This document shows positions 1 to 8,340 of a stretch of 54,747 bases of DNA, one piece after another (position 1 is the first letter of the stretch; every line of letters begins with the position of its first letter). The stretch comes from Balneolaceae bacterium (GTDB taxonomy: Bacteria > Bacteroidota > Rhodothermia > Balneolales > Balneolaceae). Under the pieces are notes generated by a model. That model made no database searches. It saw nothing but the letters and a program-made list of their open reading frames with translations, and was not told the origin of the DNA. A program made the translations under genes and the position numbers. The stretch lies in NCBI GenBank assembly GCA_020832225.1, contig JAFIFA010000200.1, forward strand, positions 1 to 54,747. The letters run 5' to 3'.

Positions 1-1254
1 CACATGCATCACAACAACCTGTTTGGCCAACACGCTCTTGAGATATTTGGCGCACCTGAGGAGGACCTGGAAGGTTTTCAGCATGAGGCGATGACGATGC
101 TTACGCTCCATGAAATTGGCCATACGCTTGGGCTCAACCACAACATGCAGGCGAGTACACTCCATTCACCCGATGAGATCCACGATCTGGAGCTTGCCAA
201 TACCGTTGGCCTTACCGGTTCGGTAATGGACTACTCTTCCGTGAACGTTAATCCCGATCGTGAAAATCAGGGACGGTACTACGACATCAAGCCGGGTCCG
301 TACGATATCTGGGCGATCCGTTTTGGCTACTCACCGGCCCTCGATGATCCTGAAGCGGAGAAAGAGCGGCTTGAGGAGATTCTCTCAGAGTCTACCAAAC
401 CGGAGCACGCATTTGGTAACGACGCAGATGATATGAGATCGCCGGGTGGAGGAATCGACCCCAGAGTAATGATTGGCGATATGTCGAGTGATCCCGTAGC
501 CTACGGTGTACAGCGAATGGATCTGGTTAAAGAGCTGAAGGACGGACTGCTGGAGAAGTTTGGCACCCGTGAGGGGCAATCCTACCAGGAGCTGCGCAAC
601 GCCTACATGATGCTGATGAACCAATACCGGACACAGACCGGTGTGATTTCACGTCAGATTGGTGGTGTTTACAGAGACAGGGCAAAAATCGGACAGGAGG
701 GAGGCGATATTCCTTTCAGAGCGGTGCCCGCAGCCCAGCAGCAGGAGGCGATGGATTATCTGTCGCGATACCTTTTTGCTCCGGATGCATTTGCCACATC
801 ACATGAGGTCTATAACTACCTGCAAATTCAGCGAAGGGGATTCAACTTCTTTGGCACCAACGAGGATCCGAAAATTCACGATCAGGTACTGATCATGCAG
901 AATAACGTGTTGAATCATCTTCTGCATCAGAACACCCTGCTTCGTCTCACCGACTCACGCACGTATGGCAATGAGTACGCCGTAGCTGATATGGTGTCGG
1001 ATCTGACAGGGGCGGTCTTTAACGCAGATGCTCGCAGCAATGTGAATACGTTCCGTCAAAATCTTCAGGTAGATTATGTGGAACGACTGATTGCGATGAC
1101 CGAAAATGGCGCCTATGATCACGTTGCCAAGTCGGCTGCACTTTACAGCCTGCAGACGATCCGCTCAATGATGGATAACCGTGGCAGTGTAAATGCGGAG
1201 ACACGTGCGCATACAGCCCATATCAAACACCTGATTGACAAGGCGCTGGATTAA
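1..1254 (+). CDS. Zinc-dependent metalloprotease, C-terminal part (DUF4953-type)
   Basis: The reading frame is open from the first base, so the true start lies outside the window; 417 residues are visible. Near residue 36 is an extended metzincin zinc site, HEIGHTLGLNH, with three His ligands and the catalytic Glu. About 40 residues later comes SVMDYSSV, which fits the Met-turn. This arrangement matches the large secreted DUF5117/DUF4953 proteases of Bacteroidota-like bacteria (usually 800 residues or more), so roughly half the protein is missing. The rest is the helical C-terminal region of that family. It is probably periplasmic or outer-membrane associated, which cannot be checked because the N-terminus is absent. 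A clear terminator hairpin follows the stop. The family call is firm; the substrate is unknown. Confidence 0.88.
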   Translation, partial: HMHHNNLFGQHALEIFGAPEEDLEGFQHEAMTMLTLHEIGHTLGLNHNMQASTLHSPDEIHDLELANTVGLTGSVMDYSSVNVNPDRENQGRYYDIKPGPYDIWAIRFGYSPALDDPEAEKERLEEILSESTKPEHAFGNDADDMRSPGGGIDPRVMIGDMSSDPVAYGVQRMDLVKELKDGLLEKFGTREGQSYQELRNAYMMLMNQYRTQTGVISRQIGGVYRDRAKIGQEGGDIPFRAVPAAQQQEAMDYLSRYLFAPDAFATSHEVYNYLQIQRRGFNFFGTNEDPKIHDQVLIMQNNVLNHLLHQNTLLRLTDSRTYGNEYAVADMVSDLTGAVFNADARSNVNTFRQNLQVDYVERLIAMTENGAYDHVAKSAALYSLQTIRSMMDNRGSVNAETRAHTAHIKHLIDKALD

Positions 1255-1284
1255 ACGGCAGCCACTTAAAAGTTGATGATATTC

Positions 1285-1318
1285 AAAATCCGCAGGGTGT
1301 TCTCCTTGCGGATTTTTT
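1285..1318 (+). terminator. Rho-independent terminator after the metalloprotease gene
   Basis: An inverted repeat (AAAATCCGCA with TGCGGATTTT, short loop) runs directly into a T-tract, 30 bases after the metalloprotease stop. Confidence 0.85.
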
Positions 1319-1366
1319 ATTTGAAGAAGAGTTGATGCTGAACGGGAAGCTGTTCAGACATGGCTG

Positions 1367-1969
1367 CTATGTACTCCCTTTTCGATCCTGCCAGTTCTCG
1401 TAATCGCCCTGCTGCTGTTCTTTCCGGTTTTCGGGGATTTCTCTGAGAGGCTCACACTCTTTTAGCGATTCGTGAAGCTGTTGCGGAAGCCGTTGATACC
1501 AGCCAGTTCCCTCTGTTTTCCAGTTGGCCATCTCATCGGTTACATCCTTTACAATCTTTCCGGGATTTCCGACAACCACTTTTCGGTCGGGAATTTGCAT
1601 CCCCTCCTTAATAAATGCCAGGGCACCGATCACGCACTCTTTTCCGATGGTTACGCGATCCATCACCACGGCATTCATACCTACGAGGGTGTTTTCGCCG
1701 ATAGTAGCACCATGTATGATTGCGCCATGACCAACATGTGCAGCTTTGTGCAAAGTCACGGTTACACCGGGAAACATGTGGATGGTGCAGTTCTCCTGAA
1801 CGTTACAGCCATCTTCGATCACGATCTTTCCCCAGTCTCCGCGTATAGCTGCCCCGGGCCCGATATAGACATCTCTGCCGATAATCACATTTCCGGTAAC
1901 TGCAGCCTGCGGATGAACAAAAGAAGATTCATGAACGACAGGTTTGTAGCCGTTGAATTCGTAGAACAT
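1367..1969 (-). CDS. Gamma-carbonic-anhydrase-like / PaaY-type hexapeptide-repeat protein
   Basis: 200 residues from the ATG at 1969. A longer GTG start at 2005 only adds residues derived from the neighbouring repeat, so ATG is preferred. The protein is a left-handed beta-helix of hexapeptide repeats (GNVIIG, RDVYIG, GENTLVG, VTIGKECVIG). It has the gamma-class metal-site pattern HMFPG followed by HVGHGAIIHG, giving the expected His ligands. PaaY and YrdA relatives act as cytosolic carbonic anhydrase-like proteins or CoA thioesterases. The neighbouring acyl-CoA dehydrogenases make a CoA-thioester housekeeping role plausible (inference). The C-terminal tail is charged and Gln-rich (near ENRKEQQQG). 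The repeat block lies between it and the upstream dehydrogenase. Confidence 0.85.
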   Translation of the reverse strand: MFYEFNGYKPVVHESSFVHPQAAVTGNVIIGRDVYIGPGAAIRGDWGKIVIEDGCNVQENCTIHMFPGVTVTLHKAAHVGHGAIIHGATIGENTLVGMNAVVMDRVTIGKECVIGALAFIKEGMQIPDRKVVVGNPGKIVKDVTDEMANWKTEGTGWYQRLPQQLHESLKECEPLREIPENRKEQQQGDYENWQDRKGST

Positions 1970-1999
1970 AGTTTGGAGGTGTCTTTCGGTTTTGTGATG

Positions 2000-2312
2000 A
2001 ACCACGGGGCACAGAGAACACAGCGGTATTTTTCCATTAGAAAGAAACCATCAAGCCTCAAAATTCTCTGAGCTTTCTATGATTTTATTAATGCCGCGGA
2101 GACAAGGAGTTCACAGAGAGGTCTGCCCATGAGAAAGCAATCTTCAAGTCCATAAAACCTCTGAGTACTCTGTGCACTCTGTGGTTCCTAAGTATGCTGT
2201 GCTACCTAATTATGTGACGGAGACAATGAATTCATTGAGGTATCTAACTATTAGAAAAGCACTTTTCAAACCCAAAAAAAACTCTGAGCTCTCTGTGCCC
2301 TCTGTGGTTAAA
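2000..2312. repeat. Cluster of inverted repeats built on a CACAGAG / CTCTGTG motif
   Basis: This 345-base gap between two minus-strand genes is filled by short-period repeats. Copies in one orientation: AACCACGGGGCACAGAG (from 2000) and CGGAGACAAGGAGTTCACAG (from 2097). Copies in the opposite orientation: CTCTGAGTACTCTGTGCACT (from 2160) and CTCTGAGCTCTCTGTGCCCT (from 2283), each followed by CTGTGGTT. Worn copies sit near 2066-2080 and 2213-2240. Arms facing each other suggest two or three nested or tandem inverted-repeat elements. No protein is encoded. The outer edge lies two bases beyond the TAG stop of the dehydrogenase gene, and the opposite edge touches the start of the gamma-CA gene. 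The sequence differs from the GACTCA family elsewhere in the window but the layout is similar. Confidence 0.75.
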
Positions 2313-2314
2313 TA

Positions 2315-3523
2315 CTATCCATTCCCCTTCGGCGTGAATGCCTGTATGCCCGTGATCTCCCGACCGAGGATCAGTCCATGGATGTCGTAAGTTCCTTCAT
2401 AGGTGTTTACCGACTCCAGGTTCACCATGTGGTGGATAACGCGATACTCTCCGGTGATGCCGTTGCCGCCGTGCATGTCGCGCGCCACTCTGGCAATATC
2501 GAGAGCTTTGCCGACATTGTTCCGTTTGGCCAGTGAGACCATGGAAGGGTGAAGGCGTCCCTGATCTTTAAGCTGACCGAGTCGCCAGGCCAGCATCTGC
2601 ATGGAGGTGATGTCGGTTAGCATATTGGCCAGTTTGGTTTGCGGCAGCTGGTTGGCTGCAATTGGCTGACCAAACTGCTTTCGTTCGCCTACATACTGAC
2701 GTGCCCGCTGGTAGCAGTACTCAGCCGCTCCGATGGCGCCCCAGGCGATTCCATATCGTGCACTGTTGAGGCACATGAATGGGCCTTTGAGTCCGCGAAT
2801 TTCAGGAAATGCATTTTCGTCCGGTACAAAAACATCCTCAAAAACCATTTCGCCGGTGGAGGATGCACGTAGACTCATCTTATGTTTTGTGACGGGGGTA
2901 GAGTAACCCTCCATCTCTTTTTCAACGATAAAGCCGCGAATAACGGGTTTGTCATCTTTATGCTCTTTGGCTTTTGCCCAAACGATTCCCACATCTGAAA
3001 CGGGTGAGTTGGTGATCCACATCTTGGCACCGTTCAGAATCCATCCGCCGTCGGTTTTGATTGCGTTGGTGACCATCGAACCGGGGTCGGAACCATGATC
3101 GGGTTCGGTGAGGCCGAAGCATCCGATAATCTCTCCGGTAGCCAATCTTGGCAAAAAGCGCTGCTTCTGTTCTTCGGTACCAAACTGAGAGATCGGGTAC
3201 ATCACCAGGGATGACTGCACCGACATGAAAGAGCGGTATCCAGAGTCGACCCGCTCCACTTCACGGGCAACGAGTCCATATGCGGTTTCGCTGGCACCAA
3301 CTCCGCCATATTTGGGATCGATGGTGGCACCGAGTAATCCGAGATCGCCCATCTCTTTGGCGATATCCATATCAAAAATCTCTTCCTGGTTACCCTTTAG
3401 AGCGCGTGGTTCGAGCTTGGTTTGAGCGTATTCACGAGCCGTCTCCATGATCATTCTATCATCTTCGGAGAGTTCAGACTCAAAGAGGTATGCGTCGTCT
3501 ATATTAAATTGTTTTTTGGCCAT
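2315..3523 (-). CDS. Acyl-CoA dehydrogenase, glutaryl-CoA dehydrogenase-like
   Basis: 402 residues from the ATG at 3523; a TTG 33 bases upstream also gives an open frame but is less likely. This is a full-length flavin acyl-CoA dehydrogenase: N-terminal helical domain, CFGLTEPDHGSDPGSM and WITNSP FAD/substrate loops, then the C-terminal helical domain. NTYEGTYDIHGLILGREITG carries the catalytic Glu in the position and context typical of glutaryl-CoA dehydrogenase, as does LNSARYGIAWGAIGAAE. The enzyme would oxidise glutaryl-CoA or a related acyl-CoA and pass electrons to ETF, encoded 5 kb away. Family membership is clear; glutaryl specificity is inferred from motif resemblance. Confidence 0.87.
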   Translation of the reverse strand: MAKKQFNIDDAYLFESELSEDDRMIMETAREYAQTKLEPRALKGNQEEIFDMDIAKEMGDLGLLGATIDPKYGGVGASETAYGLVAREVERVDSGYRSFMSVQSSLVMYPISQFGTEEQKQRFLPRLATGEIIGCFGLTEPDHGSDPGSMVTNAIKTDGGWILNGAKMWITNSPVSDVGIVWAKAKEHKDDKPVIRGFIVEKEMEGYSTPVTKHKMSLRASSTGEMVFEDVFVPDENAFPEIRGLKGPFMCLNSARYGIAWGAIGAAEYCYQRARQYVGERKQFGQPIAANQLPQTKLANMLTDITSMQMLAWRLGQLKDQGRLHPSMVSLAKRNNVGKALDIARVARDMHGGNGITGEYRVIHHMVNLESVNTYEGTYDIHGLILGREITGIQAFTPKGNG

Positions 3524-3954
3524 TCTATGAGGTGTTTTAAGCGGTTGATCGGTCAAATCGTAGCATTCTTAACGTAAGGTAATGATTTAAGTATCTGAAA
3601 TCATGGAAAGAGAGAAGATTTTGGAAATTTTTTAAGAAAATATTTATTATTTTAAAAAAACCTCACTACTGCTACGATATAATTCAAAATATCGCAAAAA
3701 TCCGGATGATTACTGTCAAGTTTTGATTTCGGACGATGCGGTAGCGTTTATCTGAAAAGCCGCTTTCTGAATAAGGGAGTGGCTTTTCTGTTTTTGGACG
3801 CAGAATTACATTGATTCAGAACACTGAGTTGTTTGAAGCAAATGCCCCCCCTTCATTAAAAAATTAAATTGAGAAAAGCCGGAATGCGCCTCAAAAAAAA
3901 GCCACACCCTGATAAAGAGCGCGGCTTAGCTAATCTCACAGAGCTGTCGGGTTA
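3524..3954. other. Intergenic region between two acyl-CoA dehydrogenase genes
   Basis: No convincing ORF. It holds an A/T-rich stretch (about 3625-3665) upstream of the downstream dehydrogenase, a hairpin with arms GAAAAGCC at 3754-3761 and GGCTTTTC at 3781-3788, and a minus-strand terminator at 3893-3928 (listed separately). The A/T-rich part is the likely promoter region for the gene starting at 3523, but I could not fix a motif. Confidence 0.6.
3893..3928 (-). terminator. Terminator of the 3955-5145 acyl-CoA dehydrogenase gene
   Basis: Read on the minus strand, AAGCCGC pairs with GTGGCTT around a 15-base loop and is followed by eight T. It starts 27 bases after the stop. Confidence 0.75.
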
Positions 3955-5145
3955 TTAACTGTTATAACCCAGCTCATTCTTAATCTCACGCGCGAGAATC
4001 AGTCTCTGAATTTCAGAGGTACCCTCACCGATGGTCATCAGTTTGGAGTCGCGCAAAAACCGTTCCACGTGATACTCCTTGGTGTAGCCATATCCGCCAT
4101 GGATCTGGATAGCATCGAGGGCGGCACGCTCGGATAACTCTGAAGCAAAGAGTTTTGCCATGGATGCCTCCTTGGTGTATGGGCGTCCGTTGTCTTTCAG
4201 CCACGCAGCGCGGTGCACCAGGAGTCGGGCCGCGTCAATTTCGACGGCCATATTCACCATTTTGTGCTCAATCGCCTGGAAATCACCGATCGATTTTCCA
4301 AACTGCTTGCGCTCTTTTGCATATTTCATGGACTCTTCGAGGGCTCCGCGGGCAATTCCCACAGAGAGGGCGCCAATTCCAATACGCCCGCCATCAAGCA
4401 CCTGCATCGTATCGACAAAGCCTTTTCCAAGTTCACCAAGCAGGTTTTCACCCGGAACACGGACATTCTCAAAATAGACCTCGGTGGTGTCGGATGAGTT
4501 CATACCGAGCTTGTGCATCGGTTCACCCGGTTTTACACCTTCCATTTCGCGCTCAACAATAAAGGCGCTGATTCCTTTGGTGCCGAGAGTAGGGTCGGTT
4601 TTGGCTAAAACAACATAGGTGTCTCCTACAGATCCTTGGGTAATAAAGATTTTTGCTCCGTTGATGATCCAGTCGTCGCCATCTTTCACCGCTGTCGTCT
4701 TCATATCGGACGCATCACTTCCAGATCCGGGCTCTGTAAGGCACCAGGCACCCAATTTTTCACCCTTTGTGAGTGGAGTCAGATATTTTCTTTTTTGGGC
4801 ATCATTTCCGGCATGTGCAATGTGTCCGCTGCCAAGTGAGGTGTGCGATGCAATTGTGAGTGCAAGGGAGGCGTCCCAGCGCGCAATCTCTTCGAGTGCA
4901 AGGCAGAAGCTTACGGTATCGAACCCGGCCCCTCCATACTTCTCCTCATGGTAGATGCCAAGCAGGCCCTGATCGGCAAGCATCTTAACAATATCGTGAG
5001 GAAACGTCTTGTTCATATCCCGCTCAATCACACCGGGTGCAATATGACGGGTGGCAAAGTCGCGAACCGTGTCGCGAATCATAACCTGATCGTCAGTCAG
5101 GTCGAAGGAGAGAGAGGTCGATTTTTCGAGTACGTCTAAATTCAT
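3955..5145 (-). CDS. Acyl-CoA dehydrogenase, short/medium-chain type
   Basis: 396 residues, the usual length for butyryl/short-chain acyl-CoA dehydrogenases. Typical motifs are [15 protein letters not shown] (FAD/substrate loop), [29 protein letters not shown], and the C-terminal [18 protein letters not shown] then [18 protein letters not shown], where the Glu in GEGTSE is the catalytic base. It catalyses the first step of beta-oxidation or branched-chain acyl-CoA oxidation, with ETF as acceptor. Chain-length specificity cannot be told from sequence alone. It has its own terminator and is transcribed separately from the other dehydrogenase. Confidence 0.9.
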   Translation of the reverse strand: MNLDVLEKSTSLSFDLTDDQVMIRDTVRDFATRHIAPGVIERDMNKTFPHDIVKMLADQGLLGIYHEEKYGGAGFDTVSFCLALEEIARWDASLALTIASHTSLGSGHIAHAGNDAQKRKYLTPLTKGEKLGAWCLTEPGSGSDASDMKTTAVKDGDDWIINGAKIFITQGSVGDTYVVLAKTDPTLGTKGISAFIVEREMEGVKPGEPMHKLGMNSSDTTEVYFENVRVPGENLLGELGKGFVDTMQVLDGGRIGIGALSVGIARGALEESMKYAKERKQFGKSIGDFQAIEHKMVNMAVEIDAARLLVHRAAWLKDNGRPYTKEASMAKLFASELSERAALDAIQIHGGYGYTKEYHVERFLRDSKLMTIGEGTSEIQRLILAREIKNELGYNS

Positions 5146-5297
5146 TTCTGTATCTGATTAATTAATTGGAACCGCTTCCAAAGATAACGATTTCCTCAGG
5201 AAATTCATCAGTAGTTCCGTAAAGAAGCGGGAATTTTCCATCGTTCTGTATTTGTCTGCCTTAGAAACAGTAAGAGATGGTGAATCGTTTAAAATTT

Positions 5298-5344
5298 AAG
5301 TTTCATTCAAAAATCTTGAAACTTTTTTATACCTTAGCGCTAAG
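5298..5344. promoter_or_regulatory. Two inverted repeats in the divergent promoter region
   Basis: Between the divergent dehydrogenase (start 5145) and small lipoprotein (start 5405) genes lie AAGTTTCA (5298-5305) facing TGAAACTT (5317-5324), and the perfect palindrome CTTAGCGCTAAG (5333-5344). The first is followed by a short T-run but no gene lies upstream on that strand. They could be operators; no regulator is identified. Confidence 0.4.
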
Positions 5345-5404
5345 ATGATTGTACTTCTAACAGAATTTTAAATTTCTACCCGGAACCCATAAATTAAATT
5401 TACC

Positions 5405-5737
5405 ATGTCTCATAAAGCACTATTTTTTGCCATTACCATTCTGATGTTCGTAGGCGTTGCCTGCGGGAGTTCAGGCCCTATGTCTTCTGAAGATCAGACT
5501 GCACTAACCGGTGTTGTTCTGGACCATGAATCATGGGATAGAATTGCAGATGCTACTGTACGCCTGGTTGATGAGGATAACTCTCAGGTAACCAATGAAA
5601 ACGGCATCTTCGCATTTATCGGAGTGGGCGTTGGTTCTCATACCGTTGAGGTTGAAGCTGAAGGATATGGCACCTCACAGCACACTGTCGAAGTTGAAGC
5701 CGGCGGTACGCGAGTTCAGCTTAAAATCGGCAGTTAA
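5405..5737 (+). CDS. Small lipoprotein with one carboxypeptidase-regulatory-like domain
   Basis: 110 residues. The N-terminus is a lipoprotein signal (hydrophobic ITILMFVGVAC with Cys20 as lipobox Cys). From about residue 33 comes one beta-sandwich repeat of the CarboxypepD_reg/PEGA type: LTGVVLDHESWDRIADATVR, then NENGIFAFIGVGVGSHTVEV and EAEGYGTSQHTVEVEAG. Such domains are stalks or binding modules and are not catalytic. The next gene encodes a similar protein, suggesting a tandem duplication. A strong terminator follows. Function unknown beyond an envelope location. Confidence 0.78.
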   Translation: MSHKALFFAITILMFVGVACGSSGPMSSEDQTALTGVVLDHESWDRIADATVRLVDEDNSQVTNENGIFAFIGVGVGSHTVEVEAEGYGTSQHTVEVEAGGTRVQLKIGS

Positions 5738-5762
5738 CGGATTTAGAGCCTACAAAAGGTTT

Positions 5763-5797
5763 AAAAACCCGGCCCTTTTTGGGAGCCGGGTTTTTTT
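5763..5797 (+). terminator. Rho-independent terminator after the small lipoprotein gene
   Basis: AAAAACCCGGC pairs with GCCGGGTTTTT and runs into a seven-base T-tract. Confidence 0.9.
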
Positions 5798-5917
5798 ATG
5801 GGAAAAATTTTAAAAACAAACTCTCTATGTTGGAAACTATTTCCTTTTCTCTGAGTTAATTCACCTACGCAGTTTGACCAGCTGCACTTATCACATAAAA
5901 ATAAAACAGGAGAATTC

Positions 5918-6295
5918 ATGATGATGAATAAAACCGTCATGACGATAGTCCTGCTGTCCGCAGCCGCTCTTTTCTGGACAGCAGCACTAAATACTACTAC
6001 AGCAGATAATTATTTGCCTGAACTGGAAATATCAGGAAGCGTACACGATGCGGAGAATGGAGATGCCATAGAGGGTGCTCAGGTAATGCTGAACGACGAT
6101 GGAGAATCTGCAGTCACCAACGAGTATGGTGAATTTCTGTTTTCCGGTGTAGAACCGGGAACACATACGCTACGTGTCGATGCTGAAGGCTACAATGCAA
6201 CTTCCCGTCAGGTTGAGGTTGAGGATGACAGCGTTGCTGTTACGATCGATCTCTACCCGGAAGATGATGATGCAGGAATGGATCTGCACCGTTAA
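5918..6295 (+). CDS. Secreted protein with one carboxypeptidase-regulatory-like domain
   Basis: 125 residues. AGGAG six bases before the first ATG supports this start. The N-terminal signal peptide (VMTIVLLSAAALFWTAALNT) has no lipobox Cys. The rest is a single beta-sandwich module: LEISGSVHDAENGDAIEGAQ, TNEYGEFLFSGVEPGTHTLR, DAEGYNATSRQVEVEDDSVA. The tail is acidic and ends in DLHR. It is a paralogue of the preceding lipoprotein but probably free in the periplasm or exported. Function unknown; a terminator follows. Confidence 0.75.
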   Translation: MMMNKTVMTIVLLSAAALFWTAALNTTTADNYLPELEISGSVHDAENGDAIEGAQVMLNDDGESAVTNEYGEFLFSGVEPGTHTLRVDAEGYNATSRQVEVEDDSVAVTIDLYPEDDDAGMDLHR

Positions 6296-6334
6296 TTTTA
6301 AGGATTAGACATTTGATCCGTAAGGATCATAAGG

Positions 6335-6367
6335 AAGGGGGGATGTAAAAAATCCGCCCCTTTTTTT
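6335..6367 (+). terminator. Rho-independent terminator after the 5918 gene
   Basis: AAGGGGGGAT pairs with ATCCGCCCCTT (one bulge/mismatch) and is followed by T7. It also sits just past the end of fixX on the other strand. Confidence 0.8.
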
Positions 6368-6379
6368 GTTTAGAAGAGA

Positions 6380-6682
6380 TTACCCGTAATTCCATGTTAC
6401 GCCACGCCCGATCTCAGGGTCCGGGAATTCCCAGCTTACCGCTCCCTGATCACACGCATACATACAGGTACCGCACTCAATGCAGTCTTCAACCTGAAAG
6501 TGCACCTTACCTTGCTCATCTTTGGTATAGCAGTTGGCCGGGCAGACGTAGGTCGTGCATTTGTGGGGACAGGTGGAGTTGCAGATGTCGGTATCCACCT
6601 TAATATGTGGCTTAATATCCGATTTTGCCTGGTTGCGATAACTCACAAGTCCAAGTCGCTCGGGAAGAGATAGTAATTTCAT
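6380..6682 (-). CDS. fixX: FixX-like ferredoxin (partner of ETF:quinone oxidoreductase)
   Basis: 100 residues. The C-terminal half has the [4Fe-4S] motif CIECGTCMYAC, and the N-terminal half has a second Cys group (CNSTCPHKC and YVCPANC) as in FixX and in the ferredoxin domain of ETF-quinone oxidoreductases. VSWEFPDPEIGRGVTWNYG closely matches the usual FixX C-terminus. It carries electrons from the flavoprotein FixC towards quinone. It is last in the minus-strand cluster etfB-etfA-fixC-fixX, separated from fixC by a 197-base gap that contains a short heptamer repeat, so it could be co-transcribed or have its own promoter. Confidence 0.9.
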   Translation of the reverse strand: MKLLSLPERLGLVSYRNQAKSDIKPHIKVDTDICNSTCPHKCTTYVCPANCYTKDEQGKVHFQVEDCIECGTCMYACDQGAVSWEFPDPEIGRGVTWNYG

Positions 6683-6847
6683 GGTGGTGGTGGCTTCTGT
6701 TTAGTGACAAGTTCAGTTTAACGTAATGTTGATAATCAGAACAGGGGCAATGGGTTTGAAGGAATTAGTTGGCAGATGACAAATCAATAAAAGGTATTAA
6801 GTTGTTATTGCTGTATTTATTTTCGAAATATGATTCTCATTGCAAAG

Positions 6848-6877
6848 TAGTCTACTGTCTACTGTCTACTGTCTATT
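6848..6877. repeat. Tandem 7-bp repeat (GTCTACT x3, plus one variant)
   Basis: Three exact GTCTACT units at 6850-6870 and a fourth GTCTATT at 6871-6877, preceded by TA. It starts three bases beyond the fixC stop. The period (7 bp) and the TAGTC edge match the GACTCA elements of the same gene cluster but the unit differs. No opposing arm was found in the gap, so it may be a remnant. Confidence 0.8.
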
Positions 6878-6879
6878 AA

Positions 6880-8202
6880 CTACAACGCTTTCGCTCCCTT
6901 CGCTCCAAGCTTGATCAGCTCCCAATAGGAGGCGTGTCGCTTGATGGCACCGCGAAGCATATCGCGCGATTTTGGAGTCGGTTCATTCTTGATGCTGAAG
7001 AAATTTCGTCCAAAGTCGCAGATTAGGTTGGGCACTTTCTGTGTCATTACCGGATCGTGCAGCAGGTGAACGGCATCCTGGAAATTGTTGATGTCTTTCA
7101 TAACATAACTCTCATCAAGGGTATCCTGGTATGCCTTCATGGCCAACTCACCAAAATCCTCTTTCTCTTTGGCGCCTACAATTGTTTCAGCTGCCAGAAT
7201 CCCCGACCGTATTGCGTAATCCATACCCTGAATCGCCTTTCCGGCGTTCATGAGCAGATTGGCTGCTTCACCACAAACCAGGAGACCCGCTTTGTAGAGT
7301 TGCTTCGGCATTACACGTTTATCACCAGAAGAGACAATGTGTGCGGAATACTCAACAACTTCACCTCCGCGAATTGTATCGGCTACGGCAGGGTGTTTTT
7401 TGAACTCATTGAGGATGTCGTGCGGCTTCTGCTCTTTTTCACGCAGATCCTTCAGCCCCAGTACCAACCCGAGTGAAATGGTATCCTTATTTGTGTAGAG
7501 AAACCCACCGCCCTCCACGCCATTGGTGGCAAAGCCTACAAATTCGTTGCTCATACCGCTTTTGCCGTTGAGCTGAAACCGGTTCTCAAGCACATCCTGA
7601 TCGAACCGGATAATCTCCTTGACGCCCGTCAGCATATGATCTGCGGGAACATATTTATCCTGCAATCCTACCTGACGAGTCAGCAGATTGTTTACACCTT
7701 CTGCAATGATGACCGAATCGGCGTAGAACTTATCCTCACCGGTACGGATTCCCACAACCTTGCCATCTTCCTGCAAAACCTCTTCAACGAGGATATTTGG
7801 GGCGATGAAGGAGTCCATAGCGTAATCACTCTTGTCAATCGCCTCCTGTACCTTGTCGGCCAGCCATCGGTCGAACTTGGATCGCAGAACAACTACTCCC
7901 GTATAGGGTGGTTCATTGAAATGTGAGGATTTGAAATCGATAGAGAAGGATGATTGTTCATCCAGAAAGGTGAGGCGTCTCTGATTAATGAAGCGGTCCC
8001 AGCCGGCATCCTCTTCCCAGTAGTTGGGAACGAGTTTGGCCAGGTCGTTACCCCACAATACGCCACCGGAGACATTCTTGGCCCCGGGAAACTCTCCTTT
8101 TTCAATCAGGAGAAATTTCATGTTGTTGTTGGCAAGCGTCATGGCCGCGGCTAATCCGGCTACACCGGCTCCCACGATGATACAGTCAAATTTTTCGTCC
8201 AT
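6880..8202 (-). CDS. fixC: FixC-like FAD-dependent oxidoreductase (ETF:quinone oxidoreductase flavoprotein)
   Basis: 440 residues. The N-terminal dinucleotide fold CIIVGAGVAGLAAAMTLANN binds FAD. Other family motifs are GAKNVSGGVLWG, DRWLADKVQEA, AEGVNNLLTRQ and CGEAANLLMNAGKAIQGMDY. With FixX it forms a membrane-associated unit moving electrons from EtfAB to quinone. No transmembrane span is seen, as is normal. Gene order etfB-etfA-fixC-fixX equals fixABCX. The start is 14 bases after the end of a GACTCA repeat element, so its leader derives from that element. ETF-linked beta-oxidation is the likely role, given the acyl-CoA dehydrogenases nearby; low-potential ferredoxin reduction as in nitrogen fixers is an alternative. 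Confidence 0.92.
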   Translation of the reverse strand: MDEKFDCIIVGAGVAGLAAAMTLANNNMKFLLIEKGEFPGAKNVSGGVLWGNDLAKLVPNYWEEDAGWDRFINQRRLTFLDEQSSFSIDFKSSHFNEPPYTGVVVLRSKFDRWLADKVQEAIDKSDYAMDSFIAPNILVEEVLQEDGKVVGIRTGEDKFYADSVIIAEGVNNLLTRQVGLQDKYVPADHMLTGVKEIIRFDQDVLENRFQLNGKSGMSNEFVGFATNGVEGGGFLYTNKDTISLGLVLGLKDLREKEQKPHDILNEFKKHPAVADTIRGGEVVEYSAHIVSSGDKRVMPKQLYKAGLLVCGEAANLLMNAGKAIQGMDYAIRSGILAAETIVGAKEKEDFGELAMKAYQDTLDESYVMKDINNFQDAVHLLHDPVMTQKVPNLICDFGRNFFSIKNEPTPKSRDMLRGAIKRHASYWELIKLGAKGAKAL

Positions 8203-8216
8203 AATTTGATAGTCTT

Positions 8217-8340
8217 TAGTCTTGAGTCGTGAGTCTTGAGAAGTTTGGGTAATTAGAAGCAGAGAATTCCACTCAAATTAGAAACCTAAGTCTGTTAAGT
8301 GGGTTCACCCTCAAGACTCAGGTCTCATGACTCACGACTA
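8217..8340. repeat. GACTCA-family inverted-repeat element 1 (etfA/fixC junction)
   Basis: 124 bp bounded by TA. The left arm starts TAGTCTTGAGTCGTGAGTC (8217-8235); the right arm is CTCAAGACTCAGGTCTCATG then ACTCACGACTA ending at 8340. Units are 7 bp, NGACTCA, with one base change in one unit. The core is about 65 bp and A/T-rich. On the minus strand the first three bases are the TAG stop of etfA. Removing the element with one TA gives GAAAAATAAAGACTATC, that is, a TAA stop followed 13 bases later by the fixC ATG. Confidence 0.88.

Noticed and set aside
1472-2071. 199-residue plus-strand ORF opposite the gamma-CA gene
   Set aside because: Antisense to a hexapeptide-repeat protein with clear motifs. 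Its length arises from codon bias, not from a second gene.
4155-4562. 135-residue plus-strand ORF opposite the acyl-CoA dehydrogenase gene
   Set aside because: Antisense shadow of a well-supported gene, rich in Arg/Pro/Ser, no family features.
8217-8340. Transcription terminator
   Set aside because: Arms are long and repetitive with no T-tract, and the genes on both sides belong to one operon that must be read through.
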